In this document: positions 8,815 to 16,930 of the stretch, piece by piece
Numbering within the stretch: position 1 is the stretch's first letter
Layout: each line of letters starts with the position of its first letter
Assembly (NCBI RefSeq): GCF_027921765.1
Contig: NZ_BSEJ01000014.1
Location: 1 to 64,000, forward strand
Source of the DNA: Microbacterium barkeri
GTDB lineage: Bacteria; Actinomycetota; Actinomycetes; Actinomycetales; Microbacteriaceae
DNA length: 64,000 nt
Direction: 5' to 3'
The notes under the pieces: generated by a model
The model's database searches: none
The model's input: the letters and a program-made list of their open reading frames with translations, nothing else
What the model was told of the DNA's origin: nothing
Translations under genes and position numbers: made by a program

Positions 8815-9056
8815 CCGCGCCTGGTGGGATCCGGCGCGCGATGGCGTAGAATGCCCGTGAGGCTTCCGCTCATCCGTTCGACGCGACAGCGCCGGAGGAG
8901 CGGGCCGCGTCACCGGACGCCGGAGTGCGCGCGCTGTTCGGTCGCCGTCCGTCGATCCAGGCGGTCGGCGCCGCCGCAGTCCGGCAGGGCGTGACGCACG
9001 CACGACTTCGACCGGCCAGGCACCAGCGGCTGCCGGCAGCGACGCTCAGGAGGAGC
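8815..9056 (+). promoter_or_regulatory. Promoter and ~200-nt leader of the SNF2 helicase gene
   Basis: TAGAAT at 8847-8852 is a good -10 box, but the likely start codon is at 9057, leaving a leader of roughly 195-200 nt. The leader is GC-rich and contains several self-complementary GC stretches, but I could not build one convincing structure. It ends in a strong AGGAGG at 9048-9053. The frame is open from ATG 8925, but that extension is Arg-rich and lacks a ribosome site. Confidence 0.45.
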
Positions 9057-11210
9057 ATGCCGACCACGGCACCCGCGCGACAGCGCAAGAAGTCCTCGTC
9101 CGCACGACGCGACGACGAGGCCCCGATCATCCCGATCCTCGCGCGCAAGGTGCGCGAGATCGAGGCCAAGGCGCAGCGCAACAAGCTCGGCCCGACCAAC
9201 CGGGTCAAGTTCCAGGTCATCGCGTTCCTCGTGCGCGAGGAGCGCGCCCGCGTCAAGGCCGACGACGCGCTCTCCGACGCCGCGCGCGCCGAGCTGCTCA
9301 AGCGGCTCGACGGCGTCGCGACCATCCTCGCGAAGACCGCGGCACGCGACACCTCCCTCATCCAGCTCCTCGAGGCCGACCACGCGACGTCGCCCGTCGC
9401 GCGCCGGATGCGCCGCGACTGGCTGCTCGAGTCGGGTGCGGAGCTGCCGCCCGAGGAGCTCGTCATCACCGACGAGAAGCCCGCGCTGCCCGCGACCGTC
9501 GTCGCGCCCGTCGTCTCCGAGCGCGCCGTGACGCCGCCGCAGATCGAGGCGCGCCGCGAGGCGAACCCCTTCCTCGCACCCGACCTCTCGCGCGTGCCCG
9601 CCGGCCCGACGCCGCGTCGACGGCTCGACGGCTGGGAGCTCATGGGGCCGCTCTACAAGGCGTTCGAGCTGGGCGCCGGCGGCGGGGCCGCCACGATGCC
9701 CCTCCCGCCCGTGCCCGAGTTCGACCGGCTCTCGCCCAAGGGGCTCGAGATCATGCCGCATCAGTCCCGGTTCCTCGAGGCGGTGCGCGCGGGTCACCGC
9801 GAGTTCCTCCTCGCCGACGAGCCCGGTCTCGGGAAGACGGCCGAGTCGGTGCTCGCGGCGTCGGTCGCCGAGGCGTACCCGCTCGTGGTGGTCGTGCCCA
9901 ACGTCGTCAAGATGAACTGGGCGCGCGAGGTGGAGCGCTGGACGCCGCAGCGCCGCGCGACGGTCATCAACGGCGACGGGCAGGACGTCGACGCCTTCGC
10001 CGACGTCTTCATCGTGAACTACGAGATCCTCGACCGGCACATCGGATGGCTCGCGACGCTCGGGCTGCGGGGGATGGTCGTCGACGAGGCCCACTTCATC
10101 AAGAACCTGTCGTCGCAGCGCTCGCAGAACGTGCTCGCGCTGTCGCAGAGCATCCGCGAGTCGACGCCCGGCGGCAAGCCGCTCCTCCTCGCCCTCACCG
10201 GCACGCCGCTCATCAACGACGTCGAGGACTTCGACGCGATCTGGCGCTTCCTCGGGTGGACGAACGGCGAGAAGCCCGGTCCGGAGCTCATGGAGAAGCT
10301 CGACGCGACGGGGCTCACCCCGGCCGACAAGGCGTTCTACCCCGAGGCGCGCGAGGCCGTCATCTCGATGGGCATCGTGCGACGTCGCAAGAAGGATGTC
10401 GCGGCCGACCTGCCCGACAAGCTCATCGCCGATCTGCCCGTGCAGCTCGACGACGAGTTCGGGCGCAGCATCCGCGCCGCCGAGCGCGAGCTCGGGGAGC
10501 GTCTCGCCGCTCGCTACCGCCGGATCATCGAGGCGCGCGGCGAGCGCGGGCTCGAGGCGGGCGAGATCGACGACGACATCGTGCGCCTCGTCGCGCAGGG
10601 CGAGCTCGACGAGTCGAAGGCCGCGGGCACAAGCGGCGACAACGTGTTCGCGATGGTGCGGCGGATCGGCCAGGCGAAGGCCCTTCTCGCGGCGGACTAC
10701 GCCGCGCAGCTGCAGCGCTCGGTCGGCAAGGTCGTCTTCTTCGCCAAGCACATCGACGTCATGGACCAGGCGGAGGCGCACTTCGCCGCGGCAGGCATCA
10801 AGGCGGTCTCGGTGCGCGGAGAGCAGACCGGCGCCGTGCGCCAGGCGGCGATCGACGCGTTCAACAACGATCCCGAGGTCGGCATCGCGGTCTGCTCGCT
10901 GACGGCTGCGGGCGTGGGCGTGAACATGCAGGTCTCGTCGAACGTCGTGCTCGCGGAACTGAGCTGGACGGCCGCCGAGCAGACGCAGGCGATCGACCGC
11001 GTCCACCGCATCGGGCAGGACGAGCCGGTCACCGCGTGGCGGATCATCGCCGCGCACACGATCGACACGAAGATCGCCGAGCTCATCGACCGCAAGCAGG
11101 GTCTGGCGGGCCGCGCGCTCGACGGCGAGGCCTTCGACGAGACGTCGAGCGACTCGGTCCAGCTGGCCGCGCTCATGCACCTGCTCCGCCAGGCTCTGGG
11201 CGACGACTAG
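9057..11210 (+). CDS. SNF2-family DEAD/DEAH helicase-like ATPase
   Basis: A 717-residue SWI2/SNF2-type ATPase, expected to translocate on double-stranded DNA or remodel protein-DNA complexes. Motif I is DEPGLGKT, motif II is VDEAHFIKN (DEAH), motif III is LTGTPLIND, and motifs V-VI are in the QAIDRVHRIGQ stretch. The first ~230 residues are a basic, family-specific region beginning PTTAPARQRKKSSSARRDDE, with no nuclease or zinc domain that I can identify. The start at 9057 is chosen for the AGGAGG 3 nt upstream. It lies alone between a lipoprotein and pfkA. A role in DNA repair or transcription recycling (RapA-like) is possible but not shown. Confidence 0.9.
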   Translation: MPTTAPARQRKKSSSARRDDEAPIIPILARKVREIEAKAQRNKLGPTNRVKFQVIAFLVREERARVKADDALSDAARAELLKRLDGVATILAKTAARDTSLIQLLEADHATSPVARRMRRDWLLESGAELPPEELVITDEKPALPATVVAPVVSERAVTPPQIEARREANPFLAPDLSRVPAGPTPRRRLDGWELMGPLYKAFELGAGGGAATMPLPPVPEFDRLSPKGLEIMPHQSRFLEAVRAGHREFLLADEPGLGKTAESVLAASVAEAYPLVVVVPNVVKMNWAREVERWTPQRRATVINGDGQDVDAFADVFIVNYEILDRHIGWLATLGLRGMVVDEAHFIKNLSSQRSQNVLALSQSIRESTPGGKPLLLALTGTPLINDVEDFDAIWRFLGWTNGEKPGPELMEKLDATGLTPADKAFYPEAREAVISMGIVRRRKKDVAADLPDKLIADLPVQLDDEFGRSIRAAERELGERLAARYRRIIEARGERGLEAGEIDDDIVRLVAQGELDESKAAGTSGDNVFAMVRRIGQAKALLAADYAAQLQRSVGKVVFFAKHIDVMDQAEAHFAAAGIKAVSVRGEQTGAVRQAAIDAFNNDPEVGIAVCSLTAAGVGVNMQVSSNVVLAELSWTAAEQTQAIDRVHRIGQDEPVTAWRIIAAHTIDTKIAELIDRKQGLAGRALDGEAFDETSSDSVQLAALMHLLRQALGDD

Positions 11211-11263
11211 GCTCCCACCGCATGCGGCGCCCGGGAGGGGAAAGGACACCCTCCCGGATGCCC

Positions 11264-11269
11264 TAGCGT
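11264..11269 (+). promoter_or_regulatory. -10 box of pfkA (leaderless)
   Basis: TAGCGT, 7 nt before the pfkA ATG; no ribosome-binding sequence in the gap. Confidence 0.55.
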
Positions 11270-11276
11270 TGTTGTC

Positions 11277-12305
11277 ATGAAGATCGGCGTTCTGACGAGT
11301 GGTGGCGACTGCCCCGGCCTCAATGCAGTCATCCGTGGTGCGGTGCTCAAGGGCACCGAGGCGTACGACATGGAGTTCGTCGGCATCCGCGACGGCTGGA
11401 AGGGGCTCGTGGAGGCGGACTTCTTCCCCCTCACGCGGCGCGACGTCAAGGGCCTCTCGAAGGTCGGCGGGACGATCCTCGGGACGAGCCGCACGAACCC
11501 CTACGAGGGCGACCGCGGCGGTGCCGAGAACATCGCGAAGACGCTCTACGGGCACAAGCTCGACGGCATCATCGCGATCGGCGGCGAGGGCACTCTCGCG
11601 GCCGCACAGCGCCTCAACAACGACGGGATCCCCGTCCTCGGCGTCCCCAAGACCATCGACAACGACCTGCGCGCGACCGACTACTCGTTCGGCTTCGACA
11701 CGGCCGTGAACATCGCGACGGACGCGATGGACCGCCTCCGCACGACGGGCGACTCGCACCAGCGCTGCATGGTGGCTGAGGTCATGGGCCGTCACGTGGG
11801 CTGGATCGCCCTGCACTCGGGCATGGCCGCCGGCGCGCACATCATCTGCATCCCCGAGGTGCCGCTGTCGCTCGAGGAGATCACCGAGCACGTGCTCGCC
11901 GCCGCGGAGCGCGGTCGCGCCCCGCTCGTCGTGGTCGCCGAGGGCTTCAAGCTGAAGGGCCAGGACGAGGCGTACAGCGACAAGGGCCTCGACGCGTTCA
12001 ACCGCCCCCGCCTCGGGGGCATCAGCGAGGTGCTGGCACCGCTCATCGAGCAGGCGACCGGGATCGAGACCCGCTCGACCGTGCTCGGCCACATCCAGCG
12101 CGGCGGCGCCCCCTCGGGCTTCGACCGCGTGCTCGCGACGCGCCTCGGGCTGCACGCCGCCGACGCCGTCGTGGATGGCGCGTGGGGACAGATGGTCGCG
12201 ATGCAGGGCACCGACATCGTGCGAGTGCCGTTCACGGAGGCGCTCGGCGAGCTGCACACCGTGCCGCTCGCCCGCTACGAGGAGGCCGCAGCCCTCTTCG
12301 GCTGA
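11277..12305 (+). CDS. pfkA: 6-phosphofructokinase (group III type)
   Basis: Phosphorylates fructose-6-phosphate to fructose-1,6-bisphosphate in glycolysis. The 342-residue protein has the phosphate-binding GGDCPGLNA at the N-terminus, the GGEGT motif, the catalytic PKTIDND loop, and substrate residues in MGRHVGW and QRGGAPSGFDR. The donor-specificity positions read Gly in GGEGT and Lys in PKTIDND. In characterised actinobacterial enzymes this Gly/Lys combination is ATP-dependent, whereas Asp at the first position goes with pyrophosphate. The transcript is probably leaderless. A perfect 20-bp palindrome lies 15 nt past the stop. Confidence 0.95.
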   Translation: MKIGVLTSGGDCPGLNAVIRGAVLKGTEAYDMEFVGIRDGWKGLVEADFFPLTRRDVKGLSKVGGTILGTSRTNPYEGDRGGAENIAKTLYGHKLDGIIAIGGEGTLAAAQRLNNDGIPVLGVPKTIDNDLRATDYSFGFDTAVNIATDAMDRLRTTGDSHQRCMVAEVMGRHVGWIALHSGMAAGAHIICIPEVPLSLEEITEHVLAAAERGRAPLVVVAEGFKLKGQDEAYSDKGLDAFNRPRLGGISEVLAPLIEQATGIETRSTVLGHIQRGGAPSGFDRVLATRLGLHAADAVVDGAWGQMVAMQGTDIVRVPFTEALGELHTVPLARYEEAAALFG

Positions 12306-12320
12306 TCCTCCCTCCTCCCG

Positions 12321-12371
12321 TGTCTCATTCTCGGCGGGAATCGCTGCCGCGTTCCCGCCGAGAATGAGACA
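12321..12371. repeat. 51-nt palindrome-ended element, family 1, 3' copy
   Basis: Perfect 20-nt inverted repeats TGTCTCATTCTCGGCGGGAA (12321-12340) and its complement (12352-12371) flank an 11-nt centre. Total length is 51 nt, exactly the length of the four elements at 13460-13730, and it shares their TGTCTC and GAGACA ends and a TTCCCGC core. It lies between the converging pfkA and DUF559 stops, 4 nt from the latter, so it could also act as a bidirectional terminator, although no T-run follows. Confidence 0.85.
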
Positions 12372-12375
12372 TGCG

Positions 12376-13299
12376 TCACGCGGGGGCACCGGGGCGCCAT
12401 CCGCGTTCCCGCAGCGCGGCCGCGACGAGCCCGGCCGCAGCCGGGCTCGGTCCGGCGAGGTGATGCCGCAGGATCCGCACCATGAGCCATCCGCGTCTGC
12501 GCACGGCCTCCCAGCGGTCCGCGTCGCGCTCGAACTGCCGTGCGTCCTGCGCGTGCACGCGTCCGTCGTACTCGACGCACACCCGCCGCCGCAGGTAGGC
12601 CATGTCGAACCGCGCGACGTGCGTGCCGTCGGCGTCGTGGAGATCCCAGTTCAGCTCCGGCTCGGGCAGGCCGCCCCGCCAGATCGCGAGCCTCGTCCGC
12701 GTCTCGCCGGGGGACTCCGCTCCCGGCCAGGTGAGGGCGAGCGCCTTCGCCAGGCGGCGGCCGCGCACGTCGCCCATGATCTCGACCTCGGCCGCGAGAT
12801 CCGCGAGGGTGAGCACCCCGTGGCGGCGGCCGGCGAGGTGATCGGCCGCGACGACGAGCTCGTCCAGCGTCCAGAGCCCGCCGACCTGGCGCCAGGCGCG
12901 GGCGGGCGACTCCAGCGGGAGCTCGGCATCTGGGTACAGGAGAGCCTCGCGTCGCTGCAGTCGATGGCCGCGGATCCCCGCGATGCGGGGCGGATGGGAT
13001 GGCCGGTGCACCGACACGTGCAGCTGCGCGTTCGCCCGAGCCGGCACCGGCACTCCGATGAGGCCGAGCGCGGTGTCGTGGCTGTAGAACTCGCCGGGCT
13101 TCAGCCGCGGCGCATACTCGAGGCATCTCTCGCGGAGGCTCTCGGGGGTGAGGGCGCGCGGCGTCCGCACCCCGGGATAGGGGCGGTCGAGGTCGAGGGC
13201 CCGGAGCCGTGCGGTCGAGATGCCGCGATCGAGCGCGTCACGCACGTGGAACGGTGCAGTGGCCAGGTCGAGGGGGAGAGGCTCAGGACGACGCGACAT
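12376..13299 (-). CDS. DUF559 / Vsr-like endonuclease-domain protein (locus 1)
   Basis: A 307-residue protein whose C-terminal ~90 residues resemble the DUF559 domain of the Vsr/PD-(D/E)XK nuclease group: Asp232, then Glu243-Tyr-Asp245-Gly and His249, followed by an Arg-rich helix and a GWLMVRI strand. The N-terminal 200 residues look like the AbiEi-type winged-helix and cap region seen in related proteins (HVRDALDRGISTARLRALD). No partner toxin, methylase or restriction gene is adjacent. The start at 13299 has a CATCCT box 6 nt upstream. The frame continues open through the repeat array to 13731, but that extension is repeat-derived and not credible as protein. The gene is bracketed by 51-nt repeats. 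Confidence 0.8.
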   Translation of the reverse strand: MSRRPEPLPLDLATAPFHVRDALDRGISTARLRALDLDRPYPGVRTPRALTPESLRERCLEYAPRLKPGEFYSHDTALGLIGVPVPARANAQLHVSVHRPSHPPRIAGIRGHRLQRREALLYPDAELPLESPARAWRQVGGLWTLDELVVAADHLAGRRHGVLTLADLAAEVEIMGDVRGRRLAKALALTWPGAESPGETRTRLAIWRGGLPEPELNWDLHDADGTHVARFDMAYLRRRVCVEYDGRVHAQDARQFERDADRWEAVRRRGWLMVRILRHHLAGPSPAAAGLVAAALRERGWRPGAPA

Positions 13300-13459
13300 A
13301 GCGGCAGGATGGCCCGGCGGAGCCGACCGGAGCGGCGCCTGCACGCGCGGATCGGCGCCGATCCGGCGCGCCCCCGCCCTGTGCACGCGGTGTCGCCGTC
13401 GTTGCGCGGGTGTCCGGGGTCGTCCGGCGCTCGCCCGGGGTCGTCCGGCGTGCCATCCA
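13300..13459. other. Spacer between DUF559 gene and repeat array
   Basis: 160 nt of GC-rich DNA upstream of the DUF559 start with no credible gene. It includes a short tandem duplication, CGGGGTCGTCCGGCG occurring twice around 13413-13450, and the weak CATCCT box (13306-13311, minus strand). I see no other structure. Confidence 0.5.
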
Positions 13460-13730
13460 TGTCTCATCTCTTGCGGCTTTCGCCGTGCGATTCCCGCGCG
13501 AAGTGAGACACGGGGCGGGACCGGGCCGTGCATGTCTCGATTGCTGCGGTCATGGGAGGCGAATTCCCGCGCGAAGTGAGACACGTGTTCAGACCGGGCC
13601 GTGCATGTCTCGATTGCTGCGGTCATGGGACGCGAATTCCCGCGCGAAGTGAGACACGGGTGCGATAGCGGGCCGTGCATGTCTCGATCGCTGCGGTCAT
13701 GGGACGCGAATTCCCGCGCGAAGTGAGACA
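13460..13730. repeat. Array of four 51-nt palindrome-ended elements, family 1
   Basis: Copies at 13460-13510, 13533-13583, 13606-13656 and 13680-13730, each exactly 51 nt, with periods of 73, 73 and 74. Each begins TGTCTC and ends GTGAGACA, and contains the imperfect dyad ATTCCCGCGCGAA near the right end. Copies 2-4 are nearly identical; copy 1 differs in its left half. The 22-23-nt spacers keep CGGGCCGTGCA at their 3' end (copy-1 spacer ACCGGGCCGTGCA), while their first ~11 nt vary. The period is not a multiple of three, so coding is not the reason for conservation. A fifth, related copy lies at 12321-12371 on the other side of the DUF559 gene. Confidence 0.95.
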
Positions 13731-13805
13731 TGCGGCCCTCGCGTCAGGCGATGGGGTCCTCGCGTCAGGAGACAGGCTCTTTGCGCCGCCGTCCGGGGCG
13801 GCCCC

Positions 13806-13811
13806 TAGGCT
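13806..13811 (+). promoter_or_regulatory. -10 box of the CpdA-like gene (leaderless)
   Basis: TAGGCT, 6 nt before the ATG at 13818. The 75 nt between this box and the repeat array contain only CTCGCGTCAGG twice (about 13738 and 13759) and no other visible structure. Confidence 0.6.
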
Positions 13812-13817
13812 GGCGGC

Positions 13818-14714
13818 ATGGAGCAGTTCGGCAGGCATGCGCCCGCGCGGCGCACGATCGTCCACCTGAGCGACACCCACCTGCTCGCGGGCGGGCGCCT
13901 GCTCAACGGCGCGATCGACACCGACGCCAACCTCGTGCAGACCCTGGAGCGCGTCGAGCGCCTCGCGGGCGGCGTCGACGCGCTCGTCTTCACCGGCGAC
14001 CTCGCCGACCTCGGCGAGCCCGAGGCCTACACCCGCCTGCGCGCCCTCGTCGACCCCGTGGCCGAGCGTCTGGGCGCTCCCGTCGTCTGGGTCGCGGGCA
14101 ACCACGACGAGCGCCCCGAGCTGCGCCGCGACCTGCTCGGCCTGCCCGCGACGCAGGACGCGGTGACCGGCGCATGGGATGTCGGCGGGCTGCGTCTCAT
14201 CGCGCTCGACTCATCGGTCCCCGGATGGCACCACGGCGATCTCGACGACGGCCAGCTCGAGTGGCTCGCGGAGCAGCTCGCGACACCCGCGCCGCTCGGC
14301 ACCGTCCTCGCGCTCCACCATCCGCCGCTGCCCAGCCACATCCCGCTGTTCGACATCCTCGAGCTGCGCCGCCAGGATGAGCTCGCGCGCGTCCTGCGCG
14401 GGTCGGACGTCCGCGCCATCCTCGCGGGGCATCTGCACTACTCGACGAGCGGCACCTTCGCGGGCATCCCCGTGAGCGTCGCATCGGCCTCCTGCTACAC
14501 GATGGACATCGCGCTCCCGGCGCAGAGCGTGAACGGGATGGACGCGGGCCAGGCGTTCCACCTCGTGCACGTCTACGACGACACGATCACCCACTCGGTC
14601 GTGCCGGTCGCGTCAGCCGACCCGGGCGACTACTTCACGCCCCCGTGGTACGCCGAGATGGCCGCGCTCACCCCGCAGGAGCGGCTCGAGCGCTTCTCAC
14701 GCAAGCCGGTCTGA
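13818..14714 (+). CDS. cpdA: CpdA/Icc-type metallophosphoesterase
   Basis: A 298-residue class III cyclic-nucleotide-phosphodiesterase-like enzyme with the full dinuclear metal set: HLSDTHL, FTGDLAD, GNHDE, the histidine in LALHHPPLP, and GHLHYS. This arrangement is typical of enzymes hydrolysing cAMP or other phosphodiesters in the cytoplasm. The C-terminal DYFTPPWYAEMAALTPQERL segment is common in actinobacterial members. The 3' end overlaps the 3' end of the convergent oligopeptidase B gene by 18 nt. Substrate is inferred from family only. Confidence 0.88.
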   Translation: MEQFGRHAPARRTIVHLSDTHLLAGGRLLNGAIDTDANLVQTLERVERLAGGVDALVFTGDLADLGEPEAYTRLRALVDPVAERLGAPVVWVAGNHDERPELRRDLLGLPATQDAVTGAWDVGGLRLIALDSSVPGWHHGDLDDGQLEWLAEQLATPAPLGTVLALHHPPLPSHIPLFDILELRRQDELARVLRGSDVRAILAGHLHYSTSGTFAGIPVSVASASCYTMDIALPAQSVNGMDAGQAFHLVHVYDDTITHSVVPVASADPGDYFTPPWYAEMAALTPQERLERFSRKPV

Positions 14715-16865
14715 GGCCTCGTCGGCGATCCCCAGGACGTCGAACATCCACGCGAGCTGGAACGCGCGCTCGCGCCACGCGTTGTAGCGGCCGCTCACGC
14801 CGCCGTGCCCGGCGGTCATCTCGCACCGCAGGAGCGCGTCCGCGTCGACCTCGCGCAGGCGCGCGACCCACTTCGCCGGCTCGACGTACAGCACGCGCGT
14901 GTCGTTGAGCGACGTCATCGCGAGGATGCGCGGGTAGCGCACGCCCTCGCGGACGTTCTCGTACGGCGTGTACGACTTCATGTACGCGTAGACCTCGGGG
15001 TCGTGCAGCGGGTCGCCCCACTCCTCCCACTCGATGACGGTGAGCGGGAGGGACGGGTCGAGGATGGTCGTGAGCGCGTCCACGAAGGGGACATCGGCGA
15101 GGATGCCCGCGAACAGCTCGGGAGCGAGATTCGCGACCGCGCCCATCAGCAGACCGCCGGCGGACCCGCCCTCGGCGACCATCCGGTCCGGCGAGGTGTA
15201 CCCGCCGTCCACGAGGAAGCGCGCCACGTCGACGAAGTCGGTGAACGAGTTGCGCTTGTTCGCGAGCTTGCCGTCCTCGTACCACGCGCGGCCCATCTCG
15301 CCGCCGCCGCGCACGTGGGCCACCGCGAAGACGACGCCCCGGTCGAGCTCCGACAGGCGCGCGTACGAGAAGCCGGGGTCGATCGAGTGCTCGTACGAGC
15401 CGTAGCCGTACAGGTGCAGCGGGCGGGGTGCGGCGCCCGGGTCGCCGAAGGAGCGCTTCCACACGACGGAGACGGGGATGAGCGTGCCGTCGGCCGCCGG
15501 CGCCCACAGTCGCTCCTGGCCGTAGTCGGCGGGGTCGTAGCCGCCGAGCACCTCGACGTGCTTGAGCTCGCGCAGCTCGCCGGTCTCGACCACGTAGTCG
15601 AACACCGTGCCAGGCGTCGTGAACGAGCCGTAGCTCAGTCGGACGACGGGCTGCGCCCACTCGGGGTTGCCTCCGGACCCCGCGTTGTACAGCGGCTCGT
15701 CGAACGCGATCTCGCGCACGGCGTGGGTCCCGTAGTCGAGGATGCCGACCCGCGGGATGCCGCCGGACCGGTACTCCACGATCGCGAAGTCGCGCAGGCA
15801 GTCGACGCTCTCGAGGCGCGTGCCGGGGGAGTGGGGGATGACGACCTCGGGCTCAGCGTCGGGGGCGTCGGCGGGCACGCGCACGAGCTCGAAGTCGAGC
15901 GCGCCGCGGTTGTGGAGCACGTAGAGCCAGTCCGCACCGTCGACGACGGCGTGGTCGACGGAGTACTCGATGCGCTCCGAGCGGCTCCAGATGGTCGTGC
16001 GGGGGACGGCTGCCGGATCCTCGGCGAGGCGGGGCAGGTCGGCGACGGGCAGCACCTGGATCTCGCTCGTCGTGTTCGACGCCGACTCGATCACGAGGTA
16101 CTGCCGGCTGCGGGTGAAGCCCGCTCCGATCCAGAACGCGTCGTCGTCCTCGTGCGCGATCTCGACGTCGTGCTCGCGGGTCGGCTCGCCCACGCGGTGG
16201 AGCCAGACGCCGTCGGGGCGCCATGCATCGTCCACGGTCGAGTAGAGGATGAAGCGCCCGTCCGGGGTGAAGCGCGCCCCGCCGCCGAGTCCCTCGAGCA
16301 CGTCGGGCAGGAGCTCGCCGGTCGCGATGTCCTTCACGCGGACGGTGTATCGCTCGTCGCCCTGCGTGTCGACGCCCCACAGCATGCGCGAGCCGTCGGT
16401 CGTCACACTGAACGCCCCGAGTGCGAAGTACTCGTGTCCCTCCGCCTCGACGTTGCCGTCGAGCAGCACCTGCTCGCCCGGCACCTCGACGTCGACGTCG
16501 AGCTTCGGGGGAGTCCAGTCGTCCTCGCTCGCGAGCGGCGCGCGGCACTGGAGGCCGTACTGCCGGCCCTCGAGCGAGCGGCCGTAGTACCACCATCCGC
16601 CCTGGCGCACGGGGACGGTCAGGTCCGTCTCGCGCACGCGGCCCTTGATCTCCTGGAAGATCGTCTCGCGCAGCGGCTCGAGGTGGGCGAGACGGGCGTC
16701 GGTGTACGCGTTCTCCGCCTCGAGGTGCGCCCTCACCTCGGCGTCGTCCTTCGCGCGCAGCCACTCGTAGCCGTCCTCGACCACGTCGCCGTGATGCGTG
16801 CGGACGACAGGGCGTCGCGGGGCGGTCGGGGCGATGGGGGGCGCGGTCTGCGCATCGGGGGTCAC
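14697..16865 (-). CDS. ptrB: Oligopeptidase B (S9A serine peptidase)
   Basis: A 722-residue cytoplasmic prolyl-oligopeptidase-family enzyme, expected to cleave short peptides after Arg or Lys. The first ~400 residues form the beta-propeller cap. The C-terminal alpha/beta-hydrolase domain has the nucleophile motif GGSAGGLLMG, the aspartate in SLNDTRVLY, and the histidine in TAGHGGVSGRY. The start is a GTG at 16865, 6 nt after a TAGCGT box. Its 3' end overlaps the convergent cpdA-like gene. Confidence 0.93.
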   Translation of the reverse strand: MTPDAQTAPPIAPTAPRRPVVRTHHGDVVEDGYEWLRAKDDAEVRAHLEAENAYTDARLAHLEPLRETIFQEIKGRVRETDLTVPVRQGGWWYYGRSLEGRQYGLQCRAPLASEDDWTPPKLDVDVEVPGEQVLLDGNVEAEGHEYFALGAFSVTTDGSRMLWGVDTQGDERYTVRVKDIATGELLPDVLEGLGGGARFTPDGRFILYSTVDDAWRPDGVWLHRVGEPTREHDVEIAHEDDDAFWIGAGFTRSRQYLVIESASNTTSEIQVLPVADLPRLAEDPAAVPRTTIWSRSERIEYSVDHAVVDGADWLYVLHNRGALDFELVRVPADAPDAEPEVVIPHSPGTRLESVDCLRDFAIVEYRSGGIPRVGILDYGTHAVREIAFDEPLYNAGSGGNPEWAQPVVRLSYGSFTTPGTVFDYVVETGELRELKHVEVLGGYDPADYGQERLWAPAADGTLIPVSVVWKRSFGDPGAAPRPLHLYGYGSYEHSIDPGFSYARLSELDRGVVFAVAHVRGGGEMGRAWYEDGKLANKRNSFTDFVDVARFLVDGGYTSPDRMVAEGGSAGGLLMGAVANLAPELFAGILADVPFVDALTTILDPSLPLTVIEWEEWGDPLHDPEVYAYMKSYTPYENVREGVRYPRILAMTSLNDTRVLYVEPAKWVARLREVDADALLRCEMTAGHGGVSGRYNAWRERAFQLAWMFDVLGIADEASDRLA

Positions 16866-16871
16866 GGGTCC

Positions 16872-16877
16872 ACGCTA
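16872..16877 (-). promoter_or_regulatory. -10 box of oligopeptidase B (leaderless GTG)
   Basis: TAGCGT on the minus strand, 6 nt before the GTG start. It shows that the TANNNT-gap-start pattern also fits a GTG start. Confidence 0.55.
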
Positions 16878-16915
16878 ATGCGGACGAGCGCTCTCGCGGG
16901 GGAGGACATGGCACT

Positions 16916-16930
16916 TGTACGCTCTGTACA
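16916..16930. promoter_or_regulatory. TGTAC-N5-GTACA dyad upstream of aspA
   Basis: A perfect 15-bp palindrome in the divergent ptrB-aspA interval, about 70 nt upstream of a TAGGAT box (16985-16990) that probably serves aspA. A further CTGTACGCGATG occurs at about 16944-16955. It is a candidate operator; the regulator is unknown. Confidence 0.4.

Noticed and set aside
8925..9056. N-terminal extension of the SNF2 ATPase
   Set aside because: The extra 44 residues are Arg-rich, lack a ribosome site at ATG 8925, and precede a strong AGGAGG at 9048-9053.
8910..12389. 1159-residue open frame on the minus strand
   Set aside because: It is antisense to the SNF2 ATPase and pfkA genes, with the biased composition of a GC3 shadow frame.
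13299..13300. Complete toxin-antitoxin or restriction system at the DUF559 loci
   Set aside because: The AbiEi-like N-terminus suggests it, but neither locus has an adjacent AbiEii-type toxin, methyltransferase or restriction gene.
13460..13730. CRISPR array
   Set aside because: Repeats are 51 nt with strong terminal dyads, spacers are only 22-23 nt and share a conserved 3' half, and no cas genes are present.
12321..13730. Composite transposon or IS element
   Set aside because: No transposase or integrase is encoded, and no target-site duplication is visible around the repeats.
12376..13731. 451-residue protein starting inside the repeat array
   Set aside because: The extra 144 residues come from the 51-nt repeats read in different frames; the 73/74-nt period breaks the frame from copy to copy. 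The start at 13299 has a promoter-like box and fits the family.
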